Source of the DNA: Stramenopiles sp. TOSAG23-2
Taxonomy: Eukaryota > Sar
Direction: 5' to 3'
Assembly (NCBI GenBank): GCA_900128395.1
Contig: LT649671.1
Location: 1 to 16,647 of the forward strand
Length of the DNA: 16,647 bases
A model generated the notes under the pieces. It worked only from the letters and a program-made list of their open reading frames with translations, made no database searches and had not been told where the DNA came from. This document shows positions 8,802-16,647 of the stretch, one piece after another (the stretch's first letter is position 1; every line of letters begins with the position of its first letter). The position numbers and the translations under genes were made by a program.

Positions 8802-8876
8802 TTGGAACATATATGTGGGACAAAAAATAGAATTATTTATCATTTATAATAAAACACAACATATATAATTCTTTTT

Positions 8877-10463
8877 TTACAATATTTTTTTGTTTTCTAC
8901 ATTACTAATATCACCCAATACATTGTTGATGATAAATTTCTTTGTTAAAAGTTTATCATCATTATTAGTATTATGTATACTATGTATCTTCCTACGAACG
9001 CTCGGATTCATACAACGATTATTTGTGTTCTTATTATTTGTTCTAAATTTCAATTCTTCCACAAGGCTTTGACGTTTACTTCTTGAATTTGGTGACATTA
9101 AAATATTCTTCTTATTATACAAATTCTTTTGACTTTGTACATTTTTTGCGATGGGAACTTTTCCTGCTAATGGTGTTATCATATTTTCATTTCTTACATT
9201 CAAATGATGATTTTCAATTTTATTTTCCATTCCATTGAAAGTTGAAGCCCATGATTTATTTGTTAATATTTTCCAATTTAATCTTATGCTAGATATTGTT
9301 GAAATACATGAAACAATAAATATTAACAACGGAACAACATCATACGTATTGTTAATTGTAAAAAATTTAGATCGATTGATTGAAAATGACAATAATAATT
9401 GTGGTAGAAATTTTAGAAACAGTTCTAAAAAGACCAATTTATTTAATAATGCAATATCAACTATTAAATCATCTCTTGGTAAATTCAACATATTATTGAC
9501 TAAACGTTTACGTCTTAAATCAGCATTTTCTTTAATTTCTTTAATTATGTTTACACTATTTACATTTGCTGTTGTAATACTATTGCTTCTATTACGTCGA
9601 TGCCTTTTTTTAGTTGATAATATTACATCGTTTAGCTTCAATTTTTTTGATTCTTCTTTCATATTTAATAATCCACTTGATGAAGATGGATAATCTATAT
9701 TTACTATTGACAAGATGGACCACCAACTTTTGCAAATAGATGTAATACATATTATTTTACTAGCAAATAAAATTAAACCCACGAATGCCCAAATAGGCAT
9801 TACAAACATAAGAAAAGCAAATATTTTAACCAAACTAACAATATTATTGTACAAAAATTTTGTTGAGACCCACTTGCCTTTTTTCCTCTCGTTTTTTTTA
9901 TTATTATCGCCATTATTATTATTATTATTATTACTACTACAACAGTTGTTTCTATTATTAATATTATTATTATTATTGCCATAATAAATACCCTTGCCAA
10001 TAAGCCATATAAATGGAATATTTCCAAGAAATAATGAAACAGTATAGTACAAAATACGAGCATTTTTCGGCGCATTATGAAAATTTTTTGATTGAAAATA
10101 CATAACTTCACTAACAAGTGTAATAAAAGCAACTATACATGTAAAATAGAATGACGCCCATTCCCATTTTGTAGTTACAAGCACACGGTGTTCATAATTA
10201 TCTAATAATATACGTTTTCTTTGATTTATAATCTTATGATTTGACTTTTCTAATCTTTTTAATGTTGGACTTTTTATAAGATGACGTTGATATGAAGAAG
10301 AAAAAGGAATCGTAACTTTATCACCACGTTTTTTCTTTGTTGATCGTAGTGGCGTTTTTAAATTTGATAAATACCTATCTCTGAAAGAATCAGAAGACGA
10401 CTTATTATTTGAAATATTTTTTGTGACATTTTCCATATTATTATTATTATTTTCTTTATACAT
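8877..10463 (-). CDS. Multi-pass membrane protein, possibly XK-related
   Basis: This 528-residue protein has about five to six hydrophobic segments: about 101-122, 137-158, 203-222, 224-243, 340-362 and 373-395. The first pair begins after K-W-E-W-A-S-F-Y-F. The fifth carries L-E-L-F-L-K-F-L-P-Q-L-L-L-S, which resembles the E-x-x-P-Q-L-x-L-Q signature of XK-related (XKR) proteins, some of which are lipid scramblases. The next segment, V-P-L-L-I-F-I-V-S-C-I-S followed by S-I-R-L-N-W-K, also fits that family. The N-terminus (1-95) is basic and polar. Asn runs at about 163-187 (with a Cys pair) sit in a loop between membrane segments, and a basic Ser-rich loop spans about 255-315. The C-terminal tail is basic and Asn-rich. 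The start is preceded by an in-frame TAG at 10497-10499. Membrane topology is clear by eye; the XKR assignment is tentative, and the target membrane is unknown. Confidence 0.8.
   Translation of the reverse strand: MYKENNNNNMENVTKNISNNKSSSDSFRDRYLSNLKTPLRSTKKKRGDKVTIPFSSSYQRHLIKSPTLKRLEKSNHKIINQRKRILLDNYEHRVLVTTKWEWASFYFTCIVAFITLVSEVMYFQSKNFHNAPKNARILYYTVSLFLGNIPFIWLIGKGIYYGNNNNNINNRNNCCSSNNNNNNNGDNNKKNERKKGKWVSTKFLYNNIVSLVKIFAFLMFVMPIWAFVGLILFASKIICITSICKSWWSILSIVNIDYPSSSSGLLNMKEESKKLKLNDVILSTKKRHRRNRSNSITTANVNSVNIIKEIKENADLRRKRLVNNMLNLPRDDLIVDIALLNKLVFLELFLKFLPQLLLSFSINRSKFFTINNTYDVVPLLIFIVSCISTISSIRLNWKILTNKSWASTFNGMENKIENHHLNVRNENMITPLAGKVPIAKNVQSQKNLYNKKNILMSPNSRSKRQSLVEELKFRTNNKNTNNRCMNPSVRRKIHSIHNTNNDDKLLTKKFIINNVLGDISNVENKKIL
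9899..9979. repeat. (ATT)n repeats in the membrane protein gene
   Basis: Interrupted ATT triplets on the plus strand (AAT on the coding strand) encode the two asparagine-rich stretches at about residues 163-187 in a loop between hydrophobic segments. They are broken by codons for Gly, Cys, Ser, Arg and Ile, so they look older than the pure (GTT)14 run at 6157. Confidence 0.85.
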
Positions 10464-10587
10464 GTTGATATAATATGTGCTATATTTTTTTTGTGGCTAT
10501 ATATATAAATAAATATATTTATTTGTATACTGTATTTTTTTTCTATATGTGTGTGTATTAAATTTGTCAATATATCTTTAATGGTTT

Positions 10588-10620
10588 TTGTTTGTTTGTA
10601 TAATTTTAACAAACAAACAA
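10588..10620. repeat. Perfect 12-bp inverted repeat with 9-base loop
   Basis: TTGTTTGTTTGT at 10588-10599 is followed after nine bases by its exact reverse complement ACAAACAAACAA at 10609-10620. The arms are (GTTT)n-like simple sequence, so replication slippage with inversion could have made it. It lies 125-157 bases upstream of the membrane protein start. Confidence 0.75.
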
Positions 10621-10723
10621 CGGTCACTACTATCACTCAAATGTTTGCACCACCCATATACCCACCCTGGAAATTAGCAGGCAAATACGCATACTACGAT
10701 CTACCAGGTTAAACCTAGCAATG

Positions 10724-10735
10724 ACAGTATACTGT
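10724..10735. repeat. Perfect 12-bp palindrome ACAGTATACTGT
   Basis: All 12 bases are self-complementary. The site is in the divergent promoter, about 260 bases from the membrane protein start and 515 from the LRR-IQ-WW start. It could bind a dimeric regulator, but AT-rich palindromes of this size also arise by chance. Confidence 0.4.
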
Positions 10736-11094
10736 TAAGTACAAGATATATTATCGTTACAATAAATGTGCAAATAATAATTTATAATAAGAAAAATTTA
10801 TTAATAATTTATTTACTAACTCGAATAGCAGTTGTAAACATTCCTAAAGAAGCATGTAAACAATTCATTGGAAACTAGAAACGATTGAAATAATAGTAAC
10901 AACTCTATTTTATTTATCATCATCATTATTATTTGTTTATATTATTAACATTATTCTTGTGTCTTAAGAAAACACGTTTTTTTTTTGTTTTTCCAAATTA
11001 GTATTATAAATAAAATAATTATTATTTTTATAACTAAAAAAGTAATTTTACTATTGGTAAAGTTAGTGCAGTTGAAATAATATATAAATAGTAA

Positions 11095-11199
11095 ATATAT
11101 ATATATATATATACAAAGGGAATTAAATCATTCTTTTTTGACAATACAACTATAATAAATATTGTAATAAATAACAGTCTGTATATATATATATATATA
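11095..11199. repeat. Two (TA)n microsatellites in the 5' flank
   Basis: Alternating AT runs at 11095-11113 and TA runs at 11182-11199 flank about 70 bases of ordinary AT-rich sequence. They lie 50-155 bases upstream of the ATG at 11250, so they fall in the core promoter or 5' leader of the LRR-IQ-WW gene. Confidence 0.85.
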
Positions 11200-11249
11200 C
11201 ATACATTTCGTGTAAATAAACATATTAAAAAAAAATAAATAAATAAATA

Positions 11250-14200
11250 ATGCCAAAACATTTTTCAGAAAATAATAATCCACCACCACCTCATATGAGG
11301 AATAGCAAAGGTGCTGGGGTACGTTTAGATCCTTTACCACCTGGCACAAAGGGACAAAATAATGATAAAATAAAGAAGAAGAAGAACGGTTCATCATCAC
11401 CGCGTGCATTACGTAGTTTTTTACGTAATTTTTTGTCAGATGATTTAGGTAGTTTTAAAACAGAAGTTGATTTACGAGAACATGCAAAAGATAGCGGCAC
11501 GGTAATACGTGATGTTACGGTACAAGAAGTTGCAAATATGAATCCTGACTTGCGGAGTTTAAGCTTAACAGGTTGCGTGGAAGTTAGCGATGTTGGTATC
11601 TGGGCGTTAGCACGTACCTGTACAGATATTAGGGAATTATATGTTGCCGGTTTGCCATTGGTAACACATGTAGGATTAAGAAGTTTATCACTTCGATGTC
11701 GTGGTATAGAAGTATTAGATTTGACCGGTTGTGAACGTGTTGATGATATGGGTTTAAAAGTATTAGCTGCTGGATGTTGGAATTTACAAACCTTGAAATT
11801 ACGTAATTGTGAGAAAGTAACAGATGTTGGTTTAATGGAAATAGCACGAATGTGTCCACATCTTAGAGAAGTAGATTTAACAGGTTGCCAACGTGTATGT
11901 GAGTATGGGGATAAATCACTCGTTGAATTTGGAAGAAATTGTCCCCAATTAGTTACATTAAATTTAGAAGGATGTCGTCATGTAGGTGATGGAGGTATAC
12001 GAGCATTAGCACGAGGATGTCCTCGATTGCAAACGTTAACGTTGTCTGGTTGTGATAGGTTGCAATCAGGCGCCGTGCGTGCACTGGCACGTGGTTGTCC
12101 TTTGTTAAAAAAATTGTATTTAAATGGATGTAAAAAAATTATGAATGGTGATCTTTGGTTTTTAATGCAAGCATGTAAGAAAATCAGGCAATTAGAATTG
12201 CAAGGTTGTGTAAATTTACATGCTAATGGCATGCATGCTTTATCTGAATGGGGTAATAAATTGACAGACTTATCCTTACGCGGATGTTTAAAAATAGATG
12301 GTACAGCTTGTTCTGCACTATCAGAAGGTTGTACGTCGTTACTCAGCTTAGATTTGTCCAATTGCCCACGTGTTGGGCAACAAGCAGTTACAGTATTGAC
12401 AGATAATTGCACGCGATTAGTTAGTTTAAATTTAACACGATGTCCAAAAATTGGTGAGACATATTTAAGGCAGAAAGCAAATGAATTGCCATTTGTTCAA
12501 TTAGCAGATACATTTAGAGGGTTCACTGGTTTACCAGATGCATTGGAAAAGATGAAACAAGCAGAACGTTTTCGAATTGAAACGGCTGCTGCACTTCGCA
12601 TTCAATCTGCATGGCGTGCATGTTTAGCAAGAGGCGGCGTTGCAGAATTAAGGCGATTGACTAAAATTAGTTGGGTCGTACCTCGCTTTCAAGCAATTTT
12701 TCGTGGTTATATTACTCGTAAACATTTGAAACGACAACGAGAATTAGAAGCAGAGGAAGAGGCAACAAGATTTGTACAAAGGATATGGCGTGGTTCAAGG
12801 GCACGTATAGTTTACCACGATATGCTAGTGCAACGTGAATTGTGGAGATTTAGAAATCGACAAGCAACGAAAATACAAAAAGTTTATAGAGGACATCGAG
12901 GAAGATTACATATTAAGAAATTACGTTTAGAAGCCATGGAAGTTGTGTTACGAAACATACGTTTGGAACGTATTAAACAAGTCGCAGCTGGGCGAATACA
13001 ATGTTGGATGCGTGGTATTTACGGCCGTGCAAAGTTCATGCGTGAATTGGAAGCTAGAAAGCGTGCTGCTGCATTTGAAATATTGAAACAGAAATCTAGT
13101 ACGAAAATACAAGCACAATGGAGAGCAAAAATGGCTCGGGAGGAAGCTGAAATCAGACGTGAACGCTTAAGACAATTGGCCAGGGAAGAACAAGCTGCTA
13201 GACAAATACAGCGTGTGTATCGTGGATATGTTGGTAGGCAAGAGGCAAAATATGCCAGGCAGGCACTTGAATATGAAAAGAAGATACAAGCAGTGTTAAA
13301 AATACAACGTTGTTGGCGCGGGGAGCGTGGCAGGCATTTATTTGCTATTTTAAAATCAGTAGCATTATTGCGCGCGCATGAGAAAAAAAATGCAGAAACG
13401 TTGCAAAGTTGGTGGAGAGGTATTGCTGGACGTAGAAATTTTCAAAAATATAAACAATTCGTTATGAATAAACGCCTGCGTTTAAAAGCCGTTTCTGATT
13501 TTCAACGTGTTTATAGAGGGCATAAAGGTAGGGAAGAAGCGGAGGTGAAACGAGCGTTACGAGCGATAGATCATCAAACCAGACCATTGTTTCATAAGAT
13601 TGAAATGTTAAATACAGATCGAAAAATGGTTATCGGGGATAAAAATCGAATGGAAGGATTTTTAAAAACATCGGAGAAAACAATTGCAGCGATTGAGGAG
13701 GAATTGAACGAAGTTATGCAAGTTAAAGGTGCCTTTTACGACTCTGAGAAAGTTACTGGCACGCTGCAGCGATTTAAAACGTCGTATTTGCAAACTGCAT
13801 TGAAAGCTACATTGGAGAATATTAAAGCACGTTCAGAAGTTGAAACAAGAGCATTGACACAAGTCTTGCGATCATTAAATGAATTAGACAAAGCTATACG
13901 CATACAAGAACGTAAATTGAAACCATTGTTACGCAATGTTGAATTCGATGTGAGAGAAAATAGACATAAACATTTACGTAGAGCGGTTCGTGATCGACAA
14001 CGTGGTGCAACGATGATGCAAAAATTATATCGTGGTCATCGTGTTCGCGAAGCTATATCACGTTGTGGTGGTGTCAACTATTGGATTGAAGCAGTTGATG
14101 ATGATGGTTTGCCATATTATTTCAATACATGGACACAAGAAAGGCAAGAGGAACGACCATATGAGATGGTCTTATTTGGCGATATTGGTGGAAAAGGCTC

Positions 14201-16022
14201 CAAAGCAGCAGGTACTGCATCTACTAAACCATCAGATGGCTCCACGTGGATTGAAGTATTTGATGAAGAAAGTGGCGCGCCATATTATGTCAATTCTGTT
14301 ACAAATGAATACCAATGGACCGTTCCAAAAGGGTTTGAAGATGCTGATTTGCTGGATAGACAAACCAATTGGTTGGAGCAAGATCATATGGCAATGCTAA
14401 CCGCCAGAGGGGGGCAAGGCTTGACACGAGCTGCCGGTCCATGGAGAGAAATGATCGATGAGGAAAGCGAACAGCCATATTATCAAAATCTACAAAATGG
14501 GGAATTTCAATGGGAAAAACCAATGGGCTTTGATCTAGAATGGTTGGTGTCGCAAGACATGATGGAAATGTCTAATAGGTCTGAATGGGGTAGAAAAGCT
14601 GGTCCATTTTCTGAATTATTTGATCCATTAACCAACACTACGTATTACTTTAACGAGCGGAGGGGAGATGCCGTGTACGATAAACCAGATGGCTTCGATC
14701 AACGATGGTTGGATCAACAAGACCAAGGAAGCTTAATTACAAATTCACAAATTTTAAGAGAAGCTATGGATTGGCAAGAATATGCAGATGATGCTACTGG
14801 GGCAATTTATTATTATAATAAAAAATCGGGTGAAACTGTATGGGAGCCACCACGATATTTTAGCCATAAATGGTTACTAGATGCAGATTTAGTGCAATTA
14901 TCAGCAAGGTCACAACGTCGTATGGACGCTGGCTTATGGTCTGAATTCAAAGATGAAGAAAGTGGAACATTGTACTACATCAATAACGATACCGGTGAGC
15001 GACAAGATGCAAAACCAGATACGTTTATACAAGATTTCCTAGATGCACAAGATCCGGATAAACTTGAGGAAGAATCAACGCCCGGACGAGTTGGTGGACC
15101 ATTCACAGAAATGACACACGGTGCAACGGAGACAACATTTTATTTCCACTTTAAAACGAAAGAGGCGTTGTTTATTAAACCAGAAGATTTCGAAGATCAG
15201 CATAGGATGGGTACATTAAGAAGTGGCGGTAGAGTATTGGCAAGGCGCACGAGTGGTACTGGATGGACGGAATTAATGGATACGCGCACTGGAAATGCAT
15301 ATTATCACAACCGTAGTACACGATCGTATACGTGGGATAAACCAGCTGAGTTTGATGGAGCATGGTTGGATACACAAGATAAAAAGAAGCTTATTAAACG
15401 AAGTAAAAAAGGCGATAATATTGGAGATAAAGGTTGGAACATTATGTCAGATAAGGAAACCGATACTATTTATTATTATAATGAAGAATTGGATCAAGTG
15501 GCATCATCACTAAGTCCACGTACAGCGCATGGTATGCAAGATCCACCATCTGCATTGGGAGATCAAGGACGTGCGTTGGAAGATGGGGAAATACAATTGA
15601 AAGATGGTGGTGCTGATGGTGCGAAAGGAATATCAACGAATACAGGAGGTAACGATGCGTATGCAGAAGAAGAAGAAGAAGGTGGTGATGATGATGAAGC
15701 CGAATTGTTACAAAACCATGCAGTTGGTGATGATGTACCTGAATACTTGCGTAAAAAATTAGCTCAAATAAGTAAAGAATACGAAGCATATGATGGGCGT
15801 GCTGAACATGTTGTGTGGATGGAAGATTTCATAGATAAAGGGGAACATTTAAATGCATCTAGTGTAGCAGATCAAATATTACAAATGCAAGGTGAAGCAA
15901 GGACGAAACGTGGAGTAGAATTAGACGAAGATGCACCACCACCCCATAAAACGGAAGAGGAATTATGGCAAGAACAAGCATATGAAACGATGATGGCAGA
16001 AGAAAATGGTGAAGGGCAATAG
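11250..16022 (+). CDS. LRR (AMN1-type) - IQ array - coiled coil - WW repeat scaffold protein
   Basis: This 1590-residue single-exon protein has four parts. Residues about 101-416 hold 12 cysteine-containing LRRs of about 26 residues (pattern L-x-x-L-x-L-x-x-C-x-x-[VIL]..G-[LI]-x-A-L-A-x-x-C), as in AMN1 and FBXL proteins, but no F-box is evident before them. Residues about 447-762 carry ten IQ-like motifs (IQxxxRGxxxR, for example KIQKVYRGHRGR near 541), which typically bind calmodulin or similar light chains. Residues about 775-915 look like a coiled coil, followed by an eleventh IQ (MMQKLYRGHRVR near 922). Residues 945 to about 1415 contain nine WW-like modules with a conserved linker. The tail is acidic with a predicted helical end. 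Such domains suggest a calcium-responsive scaffold of cytoskeleton or flagellum, perhaps ubiquitin-linked; this is inference. Codon use appears less A/T-extreme and homopolymers are nearly absent, unlike neighbouring genes. An in-frame TAA at 11244-11246 fixes the start. Confidence 0.92.
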   Translation: MPKHFSENNNPPPPHMRNSKGAGVRLDPLPPGTKGQNNDKIKKKKNGSSSPRALRSFLRNFLSDDLGSFKTEVDLREHAKDSGTVIRDVTVQEVANMNPDLRSLSLTGCVEVSDVGIWALARTCTDIRELYVAGLPLVTHVGLRSLSLRCRGIEVLDLTGCERVDDMGLKVLAAGCWNLQTLKLRNCEKVTDVGLMEIARMCPHLREVDLTGCQRVCEYGDKSLVEFGRNCPQLVTLNLEGCRHVGDGGIRALARGCPRLQTLTLSGCDRLQSGAVRALARGCPLLKKLYLNGCKKIMNGDLWFLMQACKKIRQLELQGCVNLHANGMHALSEWGNKLTDLSLRGCLKIDGTACSALSEGCTSLLSLDLSNCPRVGQQAVTVLTDNCTRLVSLNLTRCPKIGETYLRQKANELPFVQLADTFRGFTGLPDALEKMKQAERFRIETAAALRIQSAWRACLARGGVAELRRLTKISWVVPRFQAIFRGYITRKHLKRQRELEAEEEATRFVQRIWRGSRARIVYHDMLVQRELWRFRNRQATKIQKVYRGHRGRLHIKKLRLEAMEVVLRNIRLERIKQVAAGRIQCWMRGIYGRAKFMRELEARKRAAAFEILKQKSSTKIQAQWRAKMAREEAEIRRERLRQLAREEQAARQIQRVYRGYVGRQEAKYARQALEYEKKIQAVLKIQRCWRGERGRHLFAILKSVALLRAHEKKNAETLQSWWRGIAGRRNFQKYKQFVMNKRLRLKAVSDFQRVYRGHKGREEAEVKRALRAIDHQTRPLFHKIEMLNTDRKMVIGDKNRMEGFLKTSEKTIAAIEEELNEVMQVKGAFYDSEKVTGTLQRFKTSYLQTALKATLENIKARSEVETRALTQVLRSLNELDKAIRIQERKLKPLLRNVEFDVRENRHKHLRRAVRDRQRGATMMQKLYRGHRVREAISRCGGVNYWIEAVDDDGLPYYFNTWTQERQEERPYEMVLFGDIGGKGSKAAGTASTKPSDGSTWIEVFDEESGAPYYVNSVTNEYQWTVPKGFEDADLLDRQTNWLEQDHMAMLTARGGQGLTRAAGPWREMIDEESEQPYYQNLQNGEFQWEKPMGFDLEWLVSQDMMEMSNRSEWGRKAGPFSELFDPLTNTTYYFNERRGDAVYDKPDGFDQRWLDQQDQGSLITNSQILREAMDWQEYADDATGAIYYYNKKSGETVWEPPRYFSHKWLLDADLVQLSARSQRRMDAGLWSEFKDEESGTLYYINNDTGERQDAKPDTFIQDFLDAQDPDKLEEESTPGRVGGPFTEMTHGATETTFYFHFKTKEALFIKPEDFEDQHRMGTLRSGGRVLARRTSGTGWTELMDTRTGNAYYHNRSTRSYTWDKPAEFDGAWLDTQDKKKLIKRSKKGDNIGDKGWNIMSDKETDTIYYYNEELDQVASSLSPRTAHGMQDPPSALGDQGRALEDGEIQLKDGGADGAKGISTNTGGNDAYAEEEEEGGDDDEAELLQNHAVGDDVPEYLRKKLAQISKEYEAYDGRAEHVVWMEDFIDKGEHLNASSVADQILQMQGEARTKRGVELDEDAPPPHKTEEELWQEQAYETMMAEENGEGQ
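14082..15495 (+). repeat. Nine WW-like modules in a tandem array of about 55 residues
   Basis: The first aromatic residue of each module falls at about 945, 1000, 1065, 1120, 1175, 1230, 1285, 1339 and 1396. Each module has W-x-E..D-x-x-[ST]-x-x-x-Y-Y-x-N..[W]-x-x-P. The second Trp is intact in modules 2, 3, 5 and 8, is Tyr or Phe in 4 and 7, and is missing in 1, 6 and 9. Most modules are followed by a linker of the type F-x-x-x-W-L-x-x-Q-D-x-x-x-L. Regular spacing indicates internal duplication of a WW-plus-linker unit. Confidence 0.85.
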
Positions 16023-16647
16023 AATGTGTGAGGAAGAGGAGAAGATATATATATATAATATATATACACATGTACACGAATATTAGTAGATATATATGAT
16101 TATACGTTTTAAAATATATATTATTTTTGATATTTTTTTGCATATATATATCATACCAGGCATAGTATAACGTTTTTAGTTTTTAATAATACTGTACTAC
16201 ATTAATAGCTATTTACACTTCTTAGTATACGTATACAATAATACATTACCTTATATATATATTATAATTCAACTTCAAACATAAGTACTATCTATTAAGT
16301 GCACAGAAAAAGAAACGCATACTGCATACATCACCAAGATTACTTTTTGATTCTTTAAAGATATGAGCATTAATGTTATAAATTTATATTTTTGCATAAA
16401 GATGATCTTGAACAACTATATACGAAGAGATAAATCGTTGTACTTGATGAAATTAACATAATAATTTCAAATTTCGTGTGTATTTGATGATTTTGGAAGC
16501 TAAAAGAGAGAGAAAGAGAACACGTGTGTGTGAAAACAGTTGTAAAGATTTAATATGGTAGAAAATATATTTTTTTTATCTAACATCTATTAATTTACGC
16601 TTATAATACATTTAAACTATCTCACGCACTCGTTCGCTCACACATAC
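16023..16647. other. 3' flank of the LRR-IQ-WW gene and spacer
   Basis: This AT-rich region starts with purine-rich sequence and an interrupted (AT)n run at about 16044-16066. GTATACGTATAC at 16225-16236 is a perfect 12-bp palindrome made of two GTATAC units. Near the right end a purine tract (AGAGAGAGAAAGAGAA, 16505-16520) runs into CACGTGTGTGTG (16521-16532), which includes a CACGTG E-box/G-box core. That could belong to the promoter of a gene beyond the window. No reading frame or RNA gene was recognised. Confidence 0.5.

Larger units (their letters stand above)
7461..8876. other. Long intergenic region, possible unrecognised RNA or regulatory sequence
   Basis: This 1.4 kb region carries the promoter of the minus-strand gene starting at 7460 and the 3' flank of the gene ending at 8877. 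Most of it is AT-rich, but about 8380-8720 is noticeably richer in G+C and lower in simple repeats. It contains hairpin sequences: 8362-8388 (ACATGC-GTG paired with CAC-AA-GCATGT), 8411-8421 (CCGC-TGC-GCGG) and the palindrome CTACATGTAG at 8478-8487. The only frames are short: one of 72 codons at 7654-7869 and minus-strand ones of about 30 codons. None resembles a known protein. I looked for tRNA, U1-U6, SRP and RNase P signatures and could not recognise any. Confidence 0.45.
10464..11249. promoter_or_regulatory. Divergent promoter region
   Basis: This 786-base region separates the 5' ends of the membrane protein gene (-) and the LRR-IQ-WW gene (+). A block at about 10620-10735, richer in G+C than its surroundings, holds short palindromes (AGGTT-A-AACCT at 10706-10716 and ACAGTATACTGT at 10724-10735). 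A 12-bp hairpin lies at 10588-10620. The right half is very AT-rich with two (TA)n runs, at 11095-11113 and 11182-11199, and AAAT repeats directly before the ATG at 11250. No RNA gene is recognisable. Which elements drive which gene cannot be told from sequence alone. Confidence 0.5.

Noticed and set aside
8791-8805. Telomerase RNA template (AACCCTAAC)
   Set aside because: The motif is 1.5 telomere units, but it lies about 75 bases from the end of a coding region with no room for a downstream RNA body, so I kept it only as a telo-box-like motif.
9715-9984. Plus-strand frame rich in leucine, resembling a membrane protein
   Set aside because: It is the antisense reading of membrane segments and ATT repeats of the gene at 8877-10463.
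11250-11550. N-terminal F-box before the LRRs
   Set aside because: The region shows no L-P-x-E-[IL] start or typical F-box spacing; it is mostly basic low-complexity sequence.
15466-15789. Minus-strand frame rich in His and Leu
   Set aside because: It is antisense to the WW and acidic end of the scaffold gene; the His runs come from GAT/GGT codons read backwards.
1-16647. Reassigned genetic code, as in many AT-rich protists
   Set aside because: TGA, TAA and TAG each end a well-supported frame at the expected C-terminus (TGA in CCZ1, TAA in three genes, TAG in the scaffold).

Overview
This window looks like nuclear DNA from an AT-rich, intron-poor single-celled eukaryote. It holds five long, uninterrupted ATG-to-stop reading frames that are plainly eukaryotic: a CCZ1 homologue, a giant protein with leucine-rich repeats, IQ motifs and WW domains, and three less familiar proteins. 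TGA, TAA and TAG each end at least one frame, so the genetic code appears standard. Spacers are rich in A+T with (AT)n, (TG)n and (CT)n tracts. Asparagine, aspartate and threonine runs encoded by trinucleotide repeats interrupt most of the proteins, a style known from Dictyostelium and several AT-rich protists. The large LRR-IQ-WW architecture and the XKR-like membrane protein made me lean towards a heterotrophic stramenopile, but that placement is a weak inference.

Layout. 2-58: the last 18 codons of a gene entering from the left (+). 313-2775 (-): CCZ1, subunit of the Mon1-Ccz1 Rab7 exchange factor, with a long low-complexity insertion. 2776-3780: spacer with a possible decayed retrotransposon integrase (about 3127-3405) and a (TG)n-(CT)n tract just ahead of the next gene. 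3781-4818 (+): an Asn-rich protein with a possible DUF1499-like core. 5148-7460 (-): a disordered basic Ser/Pro/Arg protein with repeated SPR motifs and one short helical region. 7461-8876: the longest spacer, with a patch richer in G+C, small hairpins and two copies of the telo-box motif. 8877-10463 (-): a multi-pass membrane protein with an XK-related look. 10464-11249: a divergent promoter region with a 12-bp hairpin and two (TA)n runs. 11250-16022 (+): the 1590-residue LRR-IQ-coiled coil-WW protein, the most striking gene here. 16023-16647: a 3' flank and spacer.

The genes do not form a pathway; gene order looks like ordinary dense protist packing, with convergent and divergent pairs. The best candidate for something undescribed is the scaffold at 11250-16022. 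It joins 12 AMN1-type LRRs, about 11 IQ motifs and nine WW-like modules on a regular repeat of about 55 residues, with a conserved linker between modules.
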